A stretch of DNA of 64,000 nucleotides, from positions 21,391,085 to 21,455,084 of the forward strand of contig NW_024609839.1 of the NCBI RefSeq assembly GCF_016920785.2, given 5' to 3'. The notes beneath the pieces are model-generated. The model searched no databases. It was not told the DNA's origin and saw only the letters and a program-made list of their open reading frames with translations. Every line of letters starts with the position of its first letter. Positions within the stretch are counted from its first letter, which is position 1. The DNA comes from Ixodes scapularis. Taxonomy: Eukaryota > Arthropoda > Arachnida > Ixodida > Ixodidae. The position numbers were made by a program, and so were the translations under genes. Positions 11,028 through 22,028 of the stretch are shown in pieces.

Positions 11028-11513
11028 CATGTCAACCTATGACGTCCCAGCCTCGGCCCCCGCCATTGACACCGCCAGCCTCGGAAGCCTGGCTCCGTTC
11101 TCCTTCTGGCGGCGCCAGTGAGTGGCCTGCAGCAGTTTGAGGACTATGCTTTCGCTACCGGCATCCACGTGGCATCAGAAGAAACCAGGGTTAGGACTCT
11201 CCTCTACTGTATAGGACCCCGGGCACAAGTCATTCTCAGCTCGCTCATGTCGGACGAAGAAGCAGATAAGCCTTACGTGGAAGTCACCCGGCGGTTCACC
11301 AGCTCCTTCGTCCACCCCCTGAACAAGGTCTACGAGATCTATAGGTTTCACAAACAGACAAAGGAAGCCGGCGAGACCGTTGTGGCGGCCCGTGTAGACA
11401 AGCTCCAAACGCAGACAGTCCTGCGGACGGCGGCCATAGGGGTGAAACCCGGCACCACGTATTCCAGAGGGGAAGGAACTTGGTGCCTGAGCGTTGGGGG
11501 ACCGTCGGCTTAA
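11028..11513 (+). pseudogene. Ty3/gypsy gag fragment, N-terminal part
   Basis: From about 11070 the frame reads LQQFEDYAFATGI, then RVRTLLYCIGPRAQVIL, then FVHPLNKVYEIYRFHKQ, the capsid-like region of tick gypsy gag proteins. It parallels the gag at 19562-19867 in this window (EEYAYASVLRQAPPD, RTLLYCMGPEARVLL). The ORF runs 11118-11513 and its last 20 or so residues are foreign, where a duplicated 203-bp segment begins. The remaining gag resumes at about 11915. There is no pol nearby, so it is an isolated remnant. Confidence 0.7.
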
Positions 11514-11906
11514 GAGCCAGACGTCTTAATGGATTCTCCCTCGCCTACTTGAAGACAACTCGCCGAGAGGAAGTCTTCGTCTGGTGCTCGTAAAGGAAAC
11601 ACATTTTTCGGTCCGCCTTGTTAGCTTCGGTTACTAAACTTATGTAGTCCTTGTTAAACAGTTATCTCATTTTACCCTACTATATACCGATATTGAAGTT
11701 CCCACCGTCGGCTCAAGAGCAAGACATGTGAATGGATTCTCCCTCGCCTTTGTGAAGACAATTCGCTGAGAGGGGGTTTTCTTTTGGTGCTCGTAAAGGA
11801 AACACATCTTTCAGTCCCCCTTGTTAGCTTTGGTTATTAAACTTACGTAGTCCTCGTTAAACAGTTATCTTGTTTTACTCTAATATGTACCTACATTTAA
11901 GTTCCT
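11501..11906. repeat. 203-bp direct tandem duplication inside gag
   Basis: ACCGTCGGCT opens unit 1 at 11501 and unit 2 at 11704, a period of 203 bp. The units are roughly 85-90% identical by eye, and both contain ATGGATTCTCCCTCGCCT and CTCGTAAAGGAAACACAT. The array falls exactly between the two gag segments, so it is inserted there. It could be a small element followed by duplication; no TIR is obvious. Confidence 0.85.
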
Positions 11907-11914
11907 TCGTGACC

Positions 11915-12240
11915 AAACCCTCATCCGCGACCAATTTGTCAGGAGTCTGGCAGACTCGCGACTCTCGGACCAGTTGTTGCGCAACCCGAAGCTATCCCTG
12001 GACGACGCACTCAAGCAGGCCTGGCCACACAAAGATGGCGAACTGGAGAAGCGCCAGTCTCTCGGCGGCCATCAGCTGTCAGCAGCACACGTGGACGCAG
12101 CAACAGAACCTGGCCACCTGACACGCGACTCCGTGTCAGGTGACCGGCCCGAAGCTTCCAGAACCTCTCGAAGCAACTCAAGCAACGCTCGCAAACTCTC
12201 CAGGAACAGTAACCGGCCACTGCCAGTGCTGCAGCCATGA
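11915..12240 (+). pseudogene. Ty3/gypsy gag fragment, C-terminal part
   Basis: In the frame through 11930-12110 the sequence reads LIRDQFVRSLADSRLSDQLL and then NPKLSLDDALKQA, the conserved C-terminal gag/capsid segment of arthropod gypsy elements (IRDRFV...L..KL...). This continues the fragment at 11028-11513 after the 203-bp array. It ends by about 12240. Confidence 0.7.
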
Positions 12241-12599
12241 ATGTGGGTGTGGGTTTGGATCCCACTAATGACACCTCAAAACGCCCGCATCGCCACGATT
12301 TTGCAATGCGACTTGTCTCAATGACGAACACTAAACGAATGAAGAGAAGCGATCGGCACTGCTTTCATCGGTCGCATCAATACAAGGCTTACGCACCCCC
12401 ACAAAGTCGACGGCGACTAAGCTGGACGACAGGGTGATTCAGGAATTCTCACATCTTCACACAGAAACTACCACGCACAAAAACAAACACGGCACAGCTC
12501 TGCAACGTAAAACCGGGTCACTTCAAGAGGTCGGCGCCCCACGGCGACAACGAAGTTGAACGCAGCGTGCACCATGTTGAGAAAGATAGTTCATCAGCC

Positions 12600-12890
12600 C
12601 CTGACGACAGTGACGTTAAAGAATGAGTGGAAGCGATTGGCTAGTGGAGTTATTCCAAGGTGGCCAACTGAGCTTTGGCTTCACCAAACATTCAATATTA
12701 TGTTCGCGTCAAAGCTGAATGCCGTGGACTTGACGCCACAGGAACAAAAGGTGACATAATCGATCGCCTTCTCCGACACATTCACTCGGAAATGCAGAAG
12801 GAACCAAAAGTCAGCCTACCACCTAATGAGAATGGAGCACCACAGGTAGTCCACCGACCGCATCGTAACCGCAAGTTACGAGTGACATAG
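12600..12890 (+). pseudogene. SAP-like motif remnant in retroelement-like sequence
   Basis: The frame 12675-12890 reads VKAECRGLDATGTKGDIIDR then LLRHIHSE, which fits a SAP motif (helix, LxxxGLxxxGxKxxLxxRL pattern). SAP motifs are DNA-binding and occur in host nuclear proteins and in some arthropod retroelement ORFs. Flanking frames up to 13540 contain only short unrecognised ORFs. I cannot say which element it belonged to. Confidence 0.35.
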
Positions 12891-13541
12891 TCATCACATT
12901 AGCTTCTTGCCTGGAACAAAATACCCAGACTCTAGCCCGCATGCAAGTCATTCGCACAGCGACCCGCGCACTTGACAATGCAGCCCGATTTCTCGCAGTC
13001 GGTACTGTTTTTCAACGTGACAACTGTACTCACGCCGTTGGAGAAAACCGCACACAGTCCAAAAACAGCCGCCCGACGGTTCGACACCGAAGTTGGATTC
13101 ACATGTCCGTTCAAGCTGGGCACTATGCCCAGCTTGAACCAACAACGTCCCGCCCCCGGAGACCCGAGTGCTCCAAGAAGCCATGTTGTGCCCTCTATCC
13201 CTTGCGCCACCGGTCGGGTATATCGATGCCCCTTTCCTGTGGAGCCAAATACACCGGGTAGACAGGGCGCTGCGTCAATGATCGAATATGAAAGCACCAG
13301 CGGGAGATCACCAAAGATGAGGCGGACTCGCAACGCCCGATGCTGGTGCACCTCAGGGCATGCGCCTAGTGTTCCCCCGCTTTCTCCACCACCCGCGTCC
13401 TGGGGGCGCACAAGAACCGGTACGGGCGGGAAATATTGGAGGCCTTTGCCACAAGAAGAGCGCCGCACAAAATCTCGTCGCCGTCACTCCTGCTCTTGGA
13501 GAGAGAGATGACCTTCCTGCAGCCGGAGTTGGCGACCTTAA

Positions 13542-15310
13542 AGGGGTAGTGAAACAAAACTTTAGCGCCGATCTTGTTGCATGAATATAGGCTAGGGACA
13601 GGCACCACCTCAGAAATATAAATATTGCGCTGTAAAACACAGGAGAACTAATTTTAAACATAATTAAACGATTTCAAATTCTCATCTGGTGGATGGGGGG
13701 AAGTTCTCGTGACATCACTTGTGCCATAATAGCAGCGCCGTTCTGCGGCAATACGGCGTGCGGGCAGAATTCGCCTAGGCCTGAACGCGTTTGCAAAGCC
13801 TTGGCGGAGAAAGCCAAAGCGTAGTTGGCCACAGTGAGCTCGTTCTCGTTGCAGCTCTTTGCACGACACGACCCGAGCACGCTTCTGGCACGGCCGGTAT
13901 TAGTTGCTGCGAGTCGCGAGCTGCGAGCCGACGTTAAAAAGGATATGTTTGAACTACGAGGGTGTCAGCAAGAGCCACGCAAATACCTGTTCACATTCGG
14001 AGCGGACACGCGCGTTTGATCGAAGTGCTGGATTCGCTCTGTTAGACCACGTTTCGGTAAGCGCTTCTGGACCAATCTTTTACGATTGCAACTAGATACT
14101 GACATGACACTCGGCAAAGAAAGGTTAGACCGACATCGCGTAGCTCTCACAAACTGCTATAGCTCGACAGTGACGTAGCGTCGAGTCAGAATAAAAATGG
14201 CATACTAATAACAGAGTGTACATACCGATTTGCGAAGGTAATCCGTATGGCGTTTATTTGAGCTCTATATCACACAAAACAAAGAGATAGAATCAATGAG
14301 AGTCCCTTTTCGACGACAGCGTTCGTCACCGCTGTCTCGGAAAACAAGGAGATCGAGATGACAAGGGGAAGATATTGACCTCTGAAATTTAGTTCAGGGA
14401 TCAAACTACTCATCCGGTAAGGGTCCACAAGGGTCGCGCGGGCATATTCCATTCAGCAGGCCAGCCGGTCATGGACAGACGGTCTTGGCCAAGGACAGCC
14501 GGAGCAACGGTGCGCCGAATCGATGTTGCTGCTAGGCCTACTATATTCTGCCGAGCTCGCTTGATCGGCAGAATTGTGGGCGTTGTAGCTCTTCTCGTGT
14601 GTTTGTGGATCCTGAGTTCTTGATCGTCGTGGTCTGTTTTAAGTACTCCTTCCTTTTTTCTTGCTGGTTGAAGTCGGGACGCACGAGAAGAGCACGTAGA
14701 AAAATAAATCTCCGTTGGTGGCCGATACCAAGTAACTGAGCGACGCTGTCGGCCTTGTTGATTTGATCGTAAAAAGTGCGTAAGACAGCTTCGGAGCTGT
14801 CGTAGGATTCTGTCGTAACCTGCGCAAAGGTTACGACAATTTCGTTTCGAGAGTACGGGTTTTCTCTCAAATTTGTCGTACGCACTTTTTTCGTCGTGAG
14901 TTCGCTTTGAGAATCCAGCCTCAGAGCTGGTTTTGTCAGTGCTGCCGTGGTTGCCGACTTGCCGTGGTGCAGTGTGCGTGCAGCCCTTGCACATCTCAAA
15001 CGGCCACGTTGTCACAGGTCGTAAATCGTCGACGCGCCACCAAATGACAACGCTCGTAACCACAACATTCACGCCGTAGCCTTTCCCGTCTGGCACAAGT
15101 GACGTCACGAATGCGCCCAATATCCCAAGACGCATCGCACTCTCCGATGGCCGATTTTTGAGCGCGCGCCCAATCGGGCCGATTAGGGTGAAAAATATAG
15201 CCATCCGTTCAAAATACAAACGCGCAATTATGATTTATGAATATCATTGATCATATTGAACCTATTCCTGACCATAATAGGTGTATTTCAAGTTTCGCTT
15301 CAGTATCCCT
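13542..15310. mobile_element. TTAA-flanked DNA element, 1.77 kb
   Basis: TTAA lies at 13538-13541 and 15311-15314. The left end AGGGGTAGTGAAACAAAACT and the right end, read as complement AGGGATACTGAAGCGAAACT, are imperfect inverted repeats. TTAA targets are used by piggyBac and Kolobok elements. No intact transposase is visible. An internal block (about 13925-14720) is also present inside a different TTAA element at 34920-37527. The empty site would read GGCGACC-TTAA-CGGCCC. Confidence 0.8.
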
Positions 15311-15314
15311 TTAA

Positions 15315-16651
15315 CGGCCCGGACTAGCGGGCGTTGACTTGGAGAGTTTTTGGGACAAGATGCCTGCCCACGCCAAGTGCACCCAACCTCCTTTACTTCC
15401 TTTCCCGCCCCCTTCGCTCTTTTCTTTGCTCTTCCCCCCTTTCTTCTCCCCCCTCTCTCTCGGTGGCCTAATCTTTCCCACTAACCCTCTCCCCAAATCT
15501 TCGGCAACTCGTTGCTCATCGGCCTGGCAATAAAGACCTCAATGTGTTGAAAGTCGAAAGATGTTTGTCCTGTCCGTCCTCTTTGTCTGACTCTTTCGTA
15601 TGTTTTTGAATTTATTACCAACGTGCTCAATCCAAGTTTAAAATTGGATAGCGTGCAAAAGCTAGCATCATAAAATGATGACGCCCTAAGTGCTATAGCT
15701 CAAGGAAAAGCTCCATGGAACCGCTAAAAACTAGCACCTAGCATGTGACGGCCGCCAGATTACTTTGCAGGCAATTAGCAACGGGACCTGGCCTCATTAA
15801 AAGCGGGATGGGATGCGAGTTACCACTTACTAGCACCACCTGCCGGCACACCAGTTCTTGCTTCGCAAAAGTCAAGCATGGCCAACAAGTTAGCAGTCGT
15901 TGCGTCTTTTGCTATGTTTATTCGGTAATAAAAGTTAATTGGGTTTCTATTGCTTTGCCACACCACGCCTCATCACCCAGAAGCCGCTCTCTAAGCCAAC
16001 GCCCAACCATAAAAGGGCCCTGCAACGACTTCTTTACTGGGCTTTAATTTGCACCAAGCCTGTGCGCACTGAACGTAGTAACTTAGTGAAACTTTTCTTT
16101 TCACGAAATTTATTTTAAAAGTTATAGACACATTAAGATTACAGAAACAAGCAAAAAATAACCTCCTTCATGATGTCCCTGGTCCTGGCTTGGGTGGCCA
16201 ATGATAGAAGCGAAGTGACTTGCCAATTGGCTGCAGCTTACGTCGATGGCCGCTTCCTCTGCAGCCACGTGCACTTCAATGACTCGTTGCTTGCTTCAGC
16301 CCTCCACCACGCTCGCCGGCATGAATTTACTGGGTCTGTCGAAGTTGAAGTTCAGAATCTTCGGTAGAAGTGCGGGGCTCAGAATAGTGCCCTACCAGGA
16401 CAAGTGGTGATCATATCACGCCATAAACACGCACGGCTGCCAGAGGGACCTGGCCTAGCCAGCCTAACTGGATCTTCCCCCTTTCCCCGCACCGGAGAAT
16501 TCCCCTTGCCCGCAACCGCAGTGACTGAGGAAAGTGGGGAGCGAAGGGGAAGACGGGAAAAGGAAACGAGGCCGAGGGGAGAGACCTGCCCTGGAAGCGT
16601 ATTTCCAAAACGTGGCTTTTCTAGATCTGCCGCAGAGAAGTGTGCACCGAT
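15315..16651. other. Intergenic or intronic sequence, no gene recognised
   Basis: A pyrimidine-rich tract (15388-15460) is followed by AATAAA at 15529-15534, resembling the 3' end of a retroelement or transcript. Bases 15560-16640 contain only short unrecognised ORFs. AT at 16650-16651 is the left target duplication of the next element. Confidence 0.5.
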
Positions 16652-17309
16652 AGACCATTTGCAGTCTCTCCCAAGCGCCCCGGCGCGCGCGCGAGGAATC
16701 TTGGGATCGGTGTTCTGTCGGCCCCCGTCGTCTGGCTGCTCTCCGTTGGAATCGCATCACCTCGCCCTAGACATACTTTTCATCTTCGTTGTTTATACTT
16801 AATAATCCTCTTTTTTATCTACTCCAGTGTATTTTTCTTGTTCATAAGTGTATCTATTTCGTTCAGCGCTTTGTATTTCTTCTGTATATTACGTGTTTTT
16901 GTGCATATTCCATCGTTTTCGACGCGGCCGTCGACGGACACCACGCCGCTTCGTTCGCCGCTCCCGGGGTGAGTACTGACTGTTGCCGTTACGCTCTATC
17001 CCGCTCCTAGGCCGTTCATTTAACTCGTGTGCGGTCGCGAGAGAGCAGTTTCGAACATCACTACAAATGTCACCGCTGTAAGCAGAGAAATAAAGTAGTC
17101 ATCACGAAGCGAAGGCCGACATGCCTTCGCTTCGTGATGCGCTCGCCCTGTGAAATGTGAGCGTGGGATATCGAGTACTGCTTGCGTGCTCAACATTCGG
17201 GACGGTGCTTTGTCGTTGCGATCTTTTTGCCCTTCGGACGCTTGCGAAGCTGTACCAGCGGTCGGCGTGCCTCGGCAGCGCTCGTCAACAACCGTCCGCG
17301 CAGCATCAC
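16652..17309 (+). repeat. Left terminal inverted repeat of the ISL2EU-type element
   Basis: It matches the complement of 31473-32129 over its full length. By eye the only differences are one base near the outer end (AGTCTCTCCC against AGTCCTCCC) and a few near the inner end (GCAGCATCAC against GCGGCGTCAC). It contains a GT-rich splice-donor-like CCCGGG-GTGAGTACT at about 16966-16976 and a perfect hairpin at 17100-17139. Its inward strand may carry the promoter and first non-coding exon of the YqaJ gene. Confidence 0.9.
17100..17139. repeat. Perfect 17-bp hairpin inside the left TIR
   Basis: Arms CATCACGAAGCGAAGGC (17100-17116) and its exact complement (17123-17139) enclose a 6-base loop CGACAT. 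An identical structure is in the right TIR at 31643-31682. Confidence 0.95.
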
Positions 17310-18061
17310 ATCCTTCGCGTTCGGTTCTTCGTCGCGGCGGGAGAAGGGGTTCTGACTGCGTTTTATGCATAGTATGGGGGAGATTCCATTGTTTATCGAA
17401 ATTACAGTTCAGCTAGCGCGCTCACTGTGGTGAGGCAAGATTGCCCCTGCGAACCGCGCTAACACAGCGTCCCGCGAGTGCATATCTTTATTGATCATCC
17501 CGTTTTCACGCAAGCGCGTGCATATGAAATGCTAGACACTTTTTAGTGGCTCTGCGAACTGCTTCTTTTGGACGAACACTGACGCATTGAAAGCTGGAGT
17601 GTCTTTGCCACTCCTGTACAACACTTCACGGTCGTGCCAGCAGCTTTATGCTGCTGGCACGAAACGGATTATGGTCAAAACGCGTTCTTCGTATTCAGAG
17701 CTGCACTATATCATGGACACTGACAGGGCAGCAGCAACAAGCAGCTCAGTGACACTGGAGATGCTTGTCCCCAATGCCAGTGCGTGGCTTGCTTTCAGAA
17801 TGCTCCTTCGACTGTGTAATGTTCGAAAGTGCACAAGAAGTTGTAGATTACAAAAGCTGGCATGTTTGCCTAATAGCAAACGCTCTTTTTTTAGCACAAA
17901 GTTTACAGCAGGCTTTTTTTGAGGGGTTGTTACCCTAGATGAACTCTTACTTCGCAAGTTTAGGTTAATTCTGTCAAAACAACACCAAACCCATTAAAAA
18001 ACTGTGTTGGTCAAATTTCCGTCCTCCTTTTAAAACGCTGACTGAGCTGCCTTTTTTTCAG
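17310..18061. other. Leader or intron of the YqaJ transcription unit
   Basis: No protein-like ORF is seen. A polypyrimidine tract plus CAG (18050-18061, TTTTTTTCAG) forms a strong 3' splice site 8 bases before the YqaJ ATG. If the donor at about 16970 in the TIR is used, this stretch is an intron of roughly 1.1 kb. Confidence 0.5.
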
Positions 18062-18069
18062 GGAAGGCT

Positions 18070-19500
18070 ATGGCGACACGGGATGTACCAGAGCCGCAAG
18101 AGCTACCACTTCCAGCAGGACCTTGGACCAAGCAGCTGAAGGACTTTCCTTCCGCATTCTCGGAAAGCCACATCCAAGGGCATGGCCAAGCAGCTGGAGC
18201 ACAGAAGCACACAAGTTCTGGCTACAAAATGTTCAAGGCCCACAAAGTGCAGAACATCTTCCTCCACACCACAAGTGCATCAGAGACAATTGTCAAGGCT
18301 AACGTGGAGGCTTCCATGACCCTTACGAAGCGATACGCAGTGCATGCTGTGCTCTGCCAAGATGGGCAGGTCAGCAAGGCTTCCTGTTCCTGCAAGGCTG
18401 GACAAGGCGGTGTGTGCAAGCATGTGGCAGCACTGCTTTGGCACATGCTAGACCTGATAAGGGAGGGAAGGTCCTACATCCCGGATGCTCTGGCCTGCAC
18501 TGAGGGAGCAAGGCAGTGGGGCCCATCTTCAAAGAGAGGTGCAAGTACGGTGTCGTTCAACGAACTAGAATTCGTCAAGCACGACTCTAGCAACAAGGCG
18601 AAGAGTGCGAGAAAAACCACGGAAGTGCATGTGGACGTGGCGCAGGCAACCGTCAAGAGGCTGCATACAGATTTCATTGAGAAGGGAATATTCCCAATGT
18701 TTGCGGACGTGATGGAAGAAGCTGCCTTCACACCCTTGCCAAGGAAGGTTCAGGAGCACTCGAACACGGATGATGGGGCCTCTGCAGCACGGATCAGCTT
18801 GCCCATAAAAGAGTGCTGGAATCACCAGATGCCACCAAGCGATCCATGCACCCTGACTCTTACACAAGCTCAGCACCTGGAGGAACAGACACGTGGCCAA
18901 AGCAGAAGTATGCTGTGGCACACGGAACGTGAGAAAAGGATCACGGCATCACAGTTCGGAGACATCGTCAAACGACAAGCACCCGTGAACGAAAAGTTTC
19001 TCAGGACGATTTTCTCGGGCGGACATGGCACGACACGTCACATGAGGGCGGGACTTCAGAATGAGGCGGCTGCTCTGAAGCGCTACAAGGCCAAGCAAAA
19101 GGTCCAAGTCTTCAGTGTTGGCCTTTGCATCAACCCTGGCCTTCCCATGCTGGGGGCATCACCAGACGGGCTGGTCTGGGACGAAGATATACAGGAGTAC
19201 GGACTAGTCGAAGTGAAGACCGTGTCACGGGCGATAGATGCGAACCTGACGACCTTCGAGGAGGTGATGAGCAGAGGGTTTGTGGAGTTTATCCATGCGG
19301 ACAAGAGTGTCGACAAAAAGCACAAGCACTACTACCAGGTGACAGGACAACTTGCGCTCACAGGACTGGAGTGGTGTGACCTTGTTGTTGACTGGGCGAA
19401 AGACTGCTGGGTCACACGGGTGCCCTTTGATGAGGCACTCTGGGTGAACGTTATGGTGCCACGCCTGACAGACTTTTTTTTTAAATATCGGAAAGACTGA
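18070..19500 (+). CDS. SWIM zinc-finger plus YqaJ-like exonuclease, transposon-encoded
   Basis: This is an uninterrupted 476-residue ORF. Residues 106-118 form a SWIM zinc finger (C106-x-C108-x7-C116-x-H118: CSCKAGQGGVCKHV), a DNA- or protein-binding module. The C-terminal half is a YqaJ/lambda-exonuclease fold: WHTEREKRITASQFG (283-297), N331-E332, GASPDGLV with D366, EVK (E381, K383) and YYQVTGQLAL with Q423. The acidic and lysine residues expected for the two-metal PD-(D/E)XK site are all present, so it is probably a competent 5'-3' exonuclease. ISL2EU elements carry such a second protein; its role in transposition is unproved and may lie in end processing or recombination. The ATG at 18070 follows a 3' splice site, so a spliced leader is likely. 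A gypsy insertion starts 29 bases after the stop. Confidence 0.88.
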   Translation: MATRDVPEPQELPLPAGPWTKQLKDFPSAFSESHIQGHGQAAGAQKHTSSGYKMFKAHKVQNIFLHTTSASETIVKANVEASMTLTKRYAVHAVLCQDGQVSKASCSCKAGQGGVCKHVAALLWHMLDLIREGRSYIPDALACTEGARQWGPSSKRGASTVSFNELEFVKHDSSNKAKSARKTTEVHVDVAQATVKRLHTDFIEKGIFPMFADVMEEAAFTPLPRKVQEHSNTDDGASAARISLPIKECWNHQMPPSDPCTLTLTQAQHLEEQTRGQSRSMLWHTEREKRITASQFGDIVKRQAPVNEKFLRTIFSGGHGTTRHMRAGLQNEAAALKRYKAKQKVQVFSVGLCINPGLPMLGASPDGLVWDEDIQEYGLVEVKTVSRAIDANLTTFEEVMSRGFVEFIHADKSVDKKHKHYYQVTGQLALTGLEWCDLVVDWAKDCWVTRVPFDEALWVNVMVPRLTDFFFKYRKD

Positions 19501-19561
19501 GTGTTGATCATAAAATTGTAGTGTCTGTTGTGGGCGGTTCTAGTGCCAAGTTTGGACACTT

Positions 19562-20440
19562 TTGGTAATCGGGTTGCAAACACTGCCCGCGTGGGTGGGC
19601 GGCTCCGTACGTCAGCCTGCTGGTTTCGACTTCGACAACACCGGTTCTTGGCCTACCCGGTTTACGCAACTCGAGGAGTACGCTTATGCCTCCGTACTTC
19701 GCCAAGCACCACCGGACATTCAGGTGCGGACACTTCTCTACTGCATGGGCCCCGAGGCTCGGGTCCTTCTCGACATGTTCGGCTTGAACGCCGCCTCCCT
19801 GAACAACTACAACACGGTGGTCAAGCGCTTCTCGGAACACTTCCTGTACCCCGTCAACGAGGTGTAAGAGTCCTCGAGGTTCCACGAGCGGGTTCAGCAG
19901 CCGGGAGAGAGCGTCGACAGTTACTACGCCGAGCTCTGCAAGCTTGTCAAGTGGTGCAACTACCCGTCCCCCAAAGTCGAAGAACGCCTGGTTCGCGACC
20001 GGTTCGTTGTTGGTCTTTGCGACGAACGCCTGTCCGGCCAGCTCTGCTGGAAAGCCAAGCTCAGCCTCAAGGACGCGTGGACGCAGGTGAGGCAGATCGA
20101 AGACGCCGAAAAAGAAAAAAACTGCTCGCGGGAGTCGAGAGTGTCCAGGTCACCGTCAACGTTGACGCCACCAAGTCTTGTCATGGTCCGACGCACCAAC
20201 GCAAGACAACAAAACGGTCAGACGACGCATCAGCAGTGTCTTCACTTGGCGATAACGACCCAGGTTCCTGCAGCTACTGCAGTCGGGCCCCCCACACACG
20301 CTCAGACTGTCCTGCTCGGCAGTCTCTGTGCAATTATTGCAAGAAGAAGGGCCACTTCGCGGACGTCTGTTGCGCTCGGAAACGAAAGCAGAGCAAGGTG
20401 GCGTTCCTTACCGCTCCACGCAATCCTCGAGACTGAGAAG
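19562..20440 (+). pseudogene. gypsy gag with two CCHC zinc knuckles, disrupted
   Basis: The capsid part (19650-19865) reads RTLLYCMGPEARVLLDMFGL and ends at an in-frame TAA after VNEV. Homology continues past the stop: FHERVQQPGESVDSYYAEL, then RDRFVVGLCDERLSGQL. After a frame change, two zinc knuckles follow (about 20260-20380): CSYCSRAPHTRSDC and CNYCKKKGHFADVC, both C-x2-C-x4-H-x4-C. This is nucleic-acid-binding Gag. The stop and frame change make it non-functional. Confidence 0.75.
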
Positions 20441-21445
20441 GCCAAGGCCAAGTACGTTGAGGTCAATGTCGACAACTACACGGCGATATTCAAGGTAGAT
20501 TCCGGCGCGGAGGCGTCTGCTGTTTCGGAAGCCTTCCCGAACTTACCTCATCATCTGGACAAGGTCGACGACCTGCTGACAGCACCAGGAGACCAGTCGC
20601 TAAAAGTCATTGGGTACTTCATGGCTACCCTCCTGTGGCGAGGCAAGACCGGTCATCAGCGTCTGTACGTGATCAAGTCCCTCTCTATGCCCCTGCTCGG
20701 GTTCCCAGCCATCCAGGCTCTGGGTGTGGTAAAGTTCTTGGACGACATGAAAGTGCCGGCACCGCAGGGACTTTTCAGAGGTCTCGGCACGCTCAAGGAG
20801 GAGTACAAGATTCGGCTACGCCCGGATGCGGTTCCGTTTTCACTTAGTGTTCCATGCCGCATACCGATACCCCTGCGCGAGGTGGTGCAAACAGAACTGG
20901 CCAAACTGGAGCAAGACGGAGCCATTCGGCGTGTCACCAACCCCACACCTCGGGACGCTGGACTGTTCATGGTTCCAAAGTCGTCGGGAGGTTACCGTGT
21001 CTGTATCGACTTTACAAAATTAAATCAAGTTGTCCCGAGAGAACGTCATGTGCTCCCCACCGTCGATCAAGTCCTGGGACTTCTGGGCGATGCGGCAGTC
21101 TTCTCGAAGCTCAAAGTTACCTCAAGCTTCCATCAGGTCAAGCTTTCCAAGGACTCTCAAGAGCTTACGATGTTCATTACGCCGTATGGGCGTTATTGCT
21201 TTTGCCGACTCCCATTTGGCATCACGTCGGCCCCTGAGTTTTTCCAGCGACAGGTGGCGTGGATCTTGGAAGTCCTAGACGGATTGGTCAACATGGTCGA
21301 CGACATCCTAGTCTTCGGCAGAACGAAAAAGGAACATGACCAACGCCTGCGGCAGGTGCTGTTGTGTCTCTCCGAGGCCGGCGTCACCCCTAGCTTCCGT
21401 CGACGGTTCGGCCTCAGGTGGACCTGTCTACTCGCGTCATCGTGA
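20430..21445 (+). pseudogene. gypsy protease and reverse transcriptase, truncated
   Basis: The protease active site DSGAE occurs at about 20497-20512, inside YTAIFKVDSGAEASAV. The RT follows: PCRIPIPLREVVQTEL, VCIDFTKLNQVVP, FSKLKVTSSFHQVKL, LPFGITSAPEFFQR and VDDILVFG. In motif A the usual catalytic Asp of F-S-K-L-D is Lys here, so the RT is catalytically dead even though the frame is open. Soon after VDDILVFG the sequence jumps (about 21390-21420) to the extreme pol C-terminus preceding the 3' LTR. RNase H and integrase are absent. Confidence 0.8.
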
Positions 21446-21618
21446 TGTGCCTCGTCCAGCATCACCACCACGTGTTCGTGGTGATGGTACGGGCCGACAC
21501 TACTCAACCCATTCTGGAAGACAAGTGGTCGCTCCCAAGAGACTCAATCTGTAAAACTTTGTTTTTTTTCACAGCCAAGGTGTCCGATACTCTCCTTGAA
21601 CATTCTAAAGGGGGGATT

Positions 21619-22028
21619 TTGCGGGCGGTGCTAGTGCCAAGTTTGGACACTTTCGGTAATCGGGTTGCAAACACTGTGCCCACGTCTTGTGTAAAAAGCC
21701 ATTGCCTCGTGTGATAAAGGTGCCTTTTGGTTCCTAGCTCTGGACGCTCAGTTGGTTGCTTGCCGTCGCTGGTGGGCTGTGCAGTTTCACCGCCGGCCAC
21801 AGCCCGGCACGGCAGTGTCACAAAGGAATCAACCTCATTTTTAATGCCAAAGACTTGGAGAACATATAATAAACCAACTTTTGTGAACTGAAAGTGGCTG
21901 TCATGACAAGTAGTTGGAATGCCTCAGACTGCTCATGTCGGCACAAGAATTTGTTGCAAACTGTAGCGCGTACCTCTGTCCGATATAGTAGTCGCAATAT
22001 TTGTGTACTGAAAATAGAGTTTGTGCAC
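21619..22028 (+). repeat. 3' LTR of the gypsy derivative, right edge tentative
   Basis: It begins TGCGGGCGG after the polypurine tract (21605-21618). A polyadenylation signal is at 21868-21873. The right limit rests on the CA-CTGT junction matching the 4 bases before the 5' LTR and could be wrong. Confidence 0.5.

Larger units (their letters stand above)
19529..22028 (+). mobile_element. Ty3/gypsy internal-deletion derivative
   Basis: A 5' LTR stub begins TGTGGGCGG at 19529 and shares GTGCCAAGTTTGGACACTTT with the 3' LTR that starts TGCGGGCGG near 21619, directly after the purine tract AAAGGGGGGATTT. The stub is only about 60 bp, so most of the 5' LTR and the leader are deleted. AATAAA lies at 21868-21873. 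A candidate 3' LTR end is CA at about 22023-22024 followed by CTGT, which would match CTGT before the 5' LTR (19525-19528); this right boundary is tentative. RNase H and integrase are missing. The element sits between the YqaJ gene and the rest of the host transposon. Confidence 0.7.

Noticed and set aside
11501..11906. The 203-bp units as a pair of LTRs or a solo LTR
   Set aside because: The two copies are directly adjacent with no internal region, and there are no TG...CA ends.
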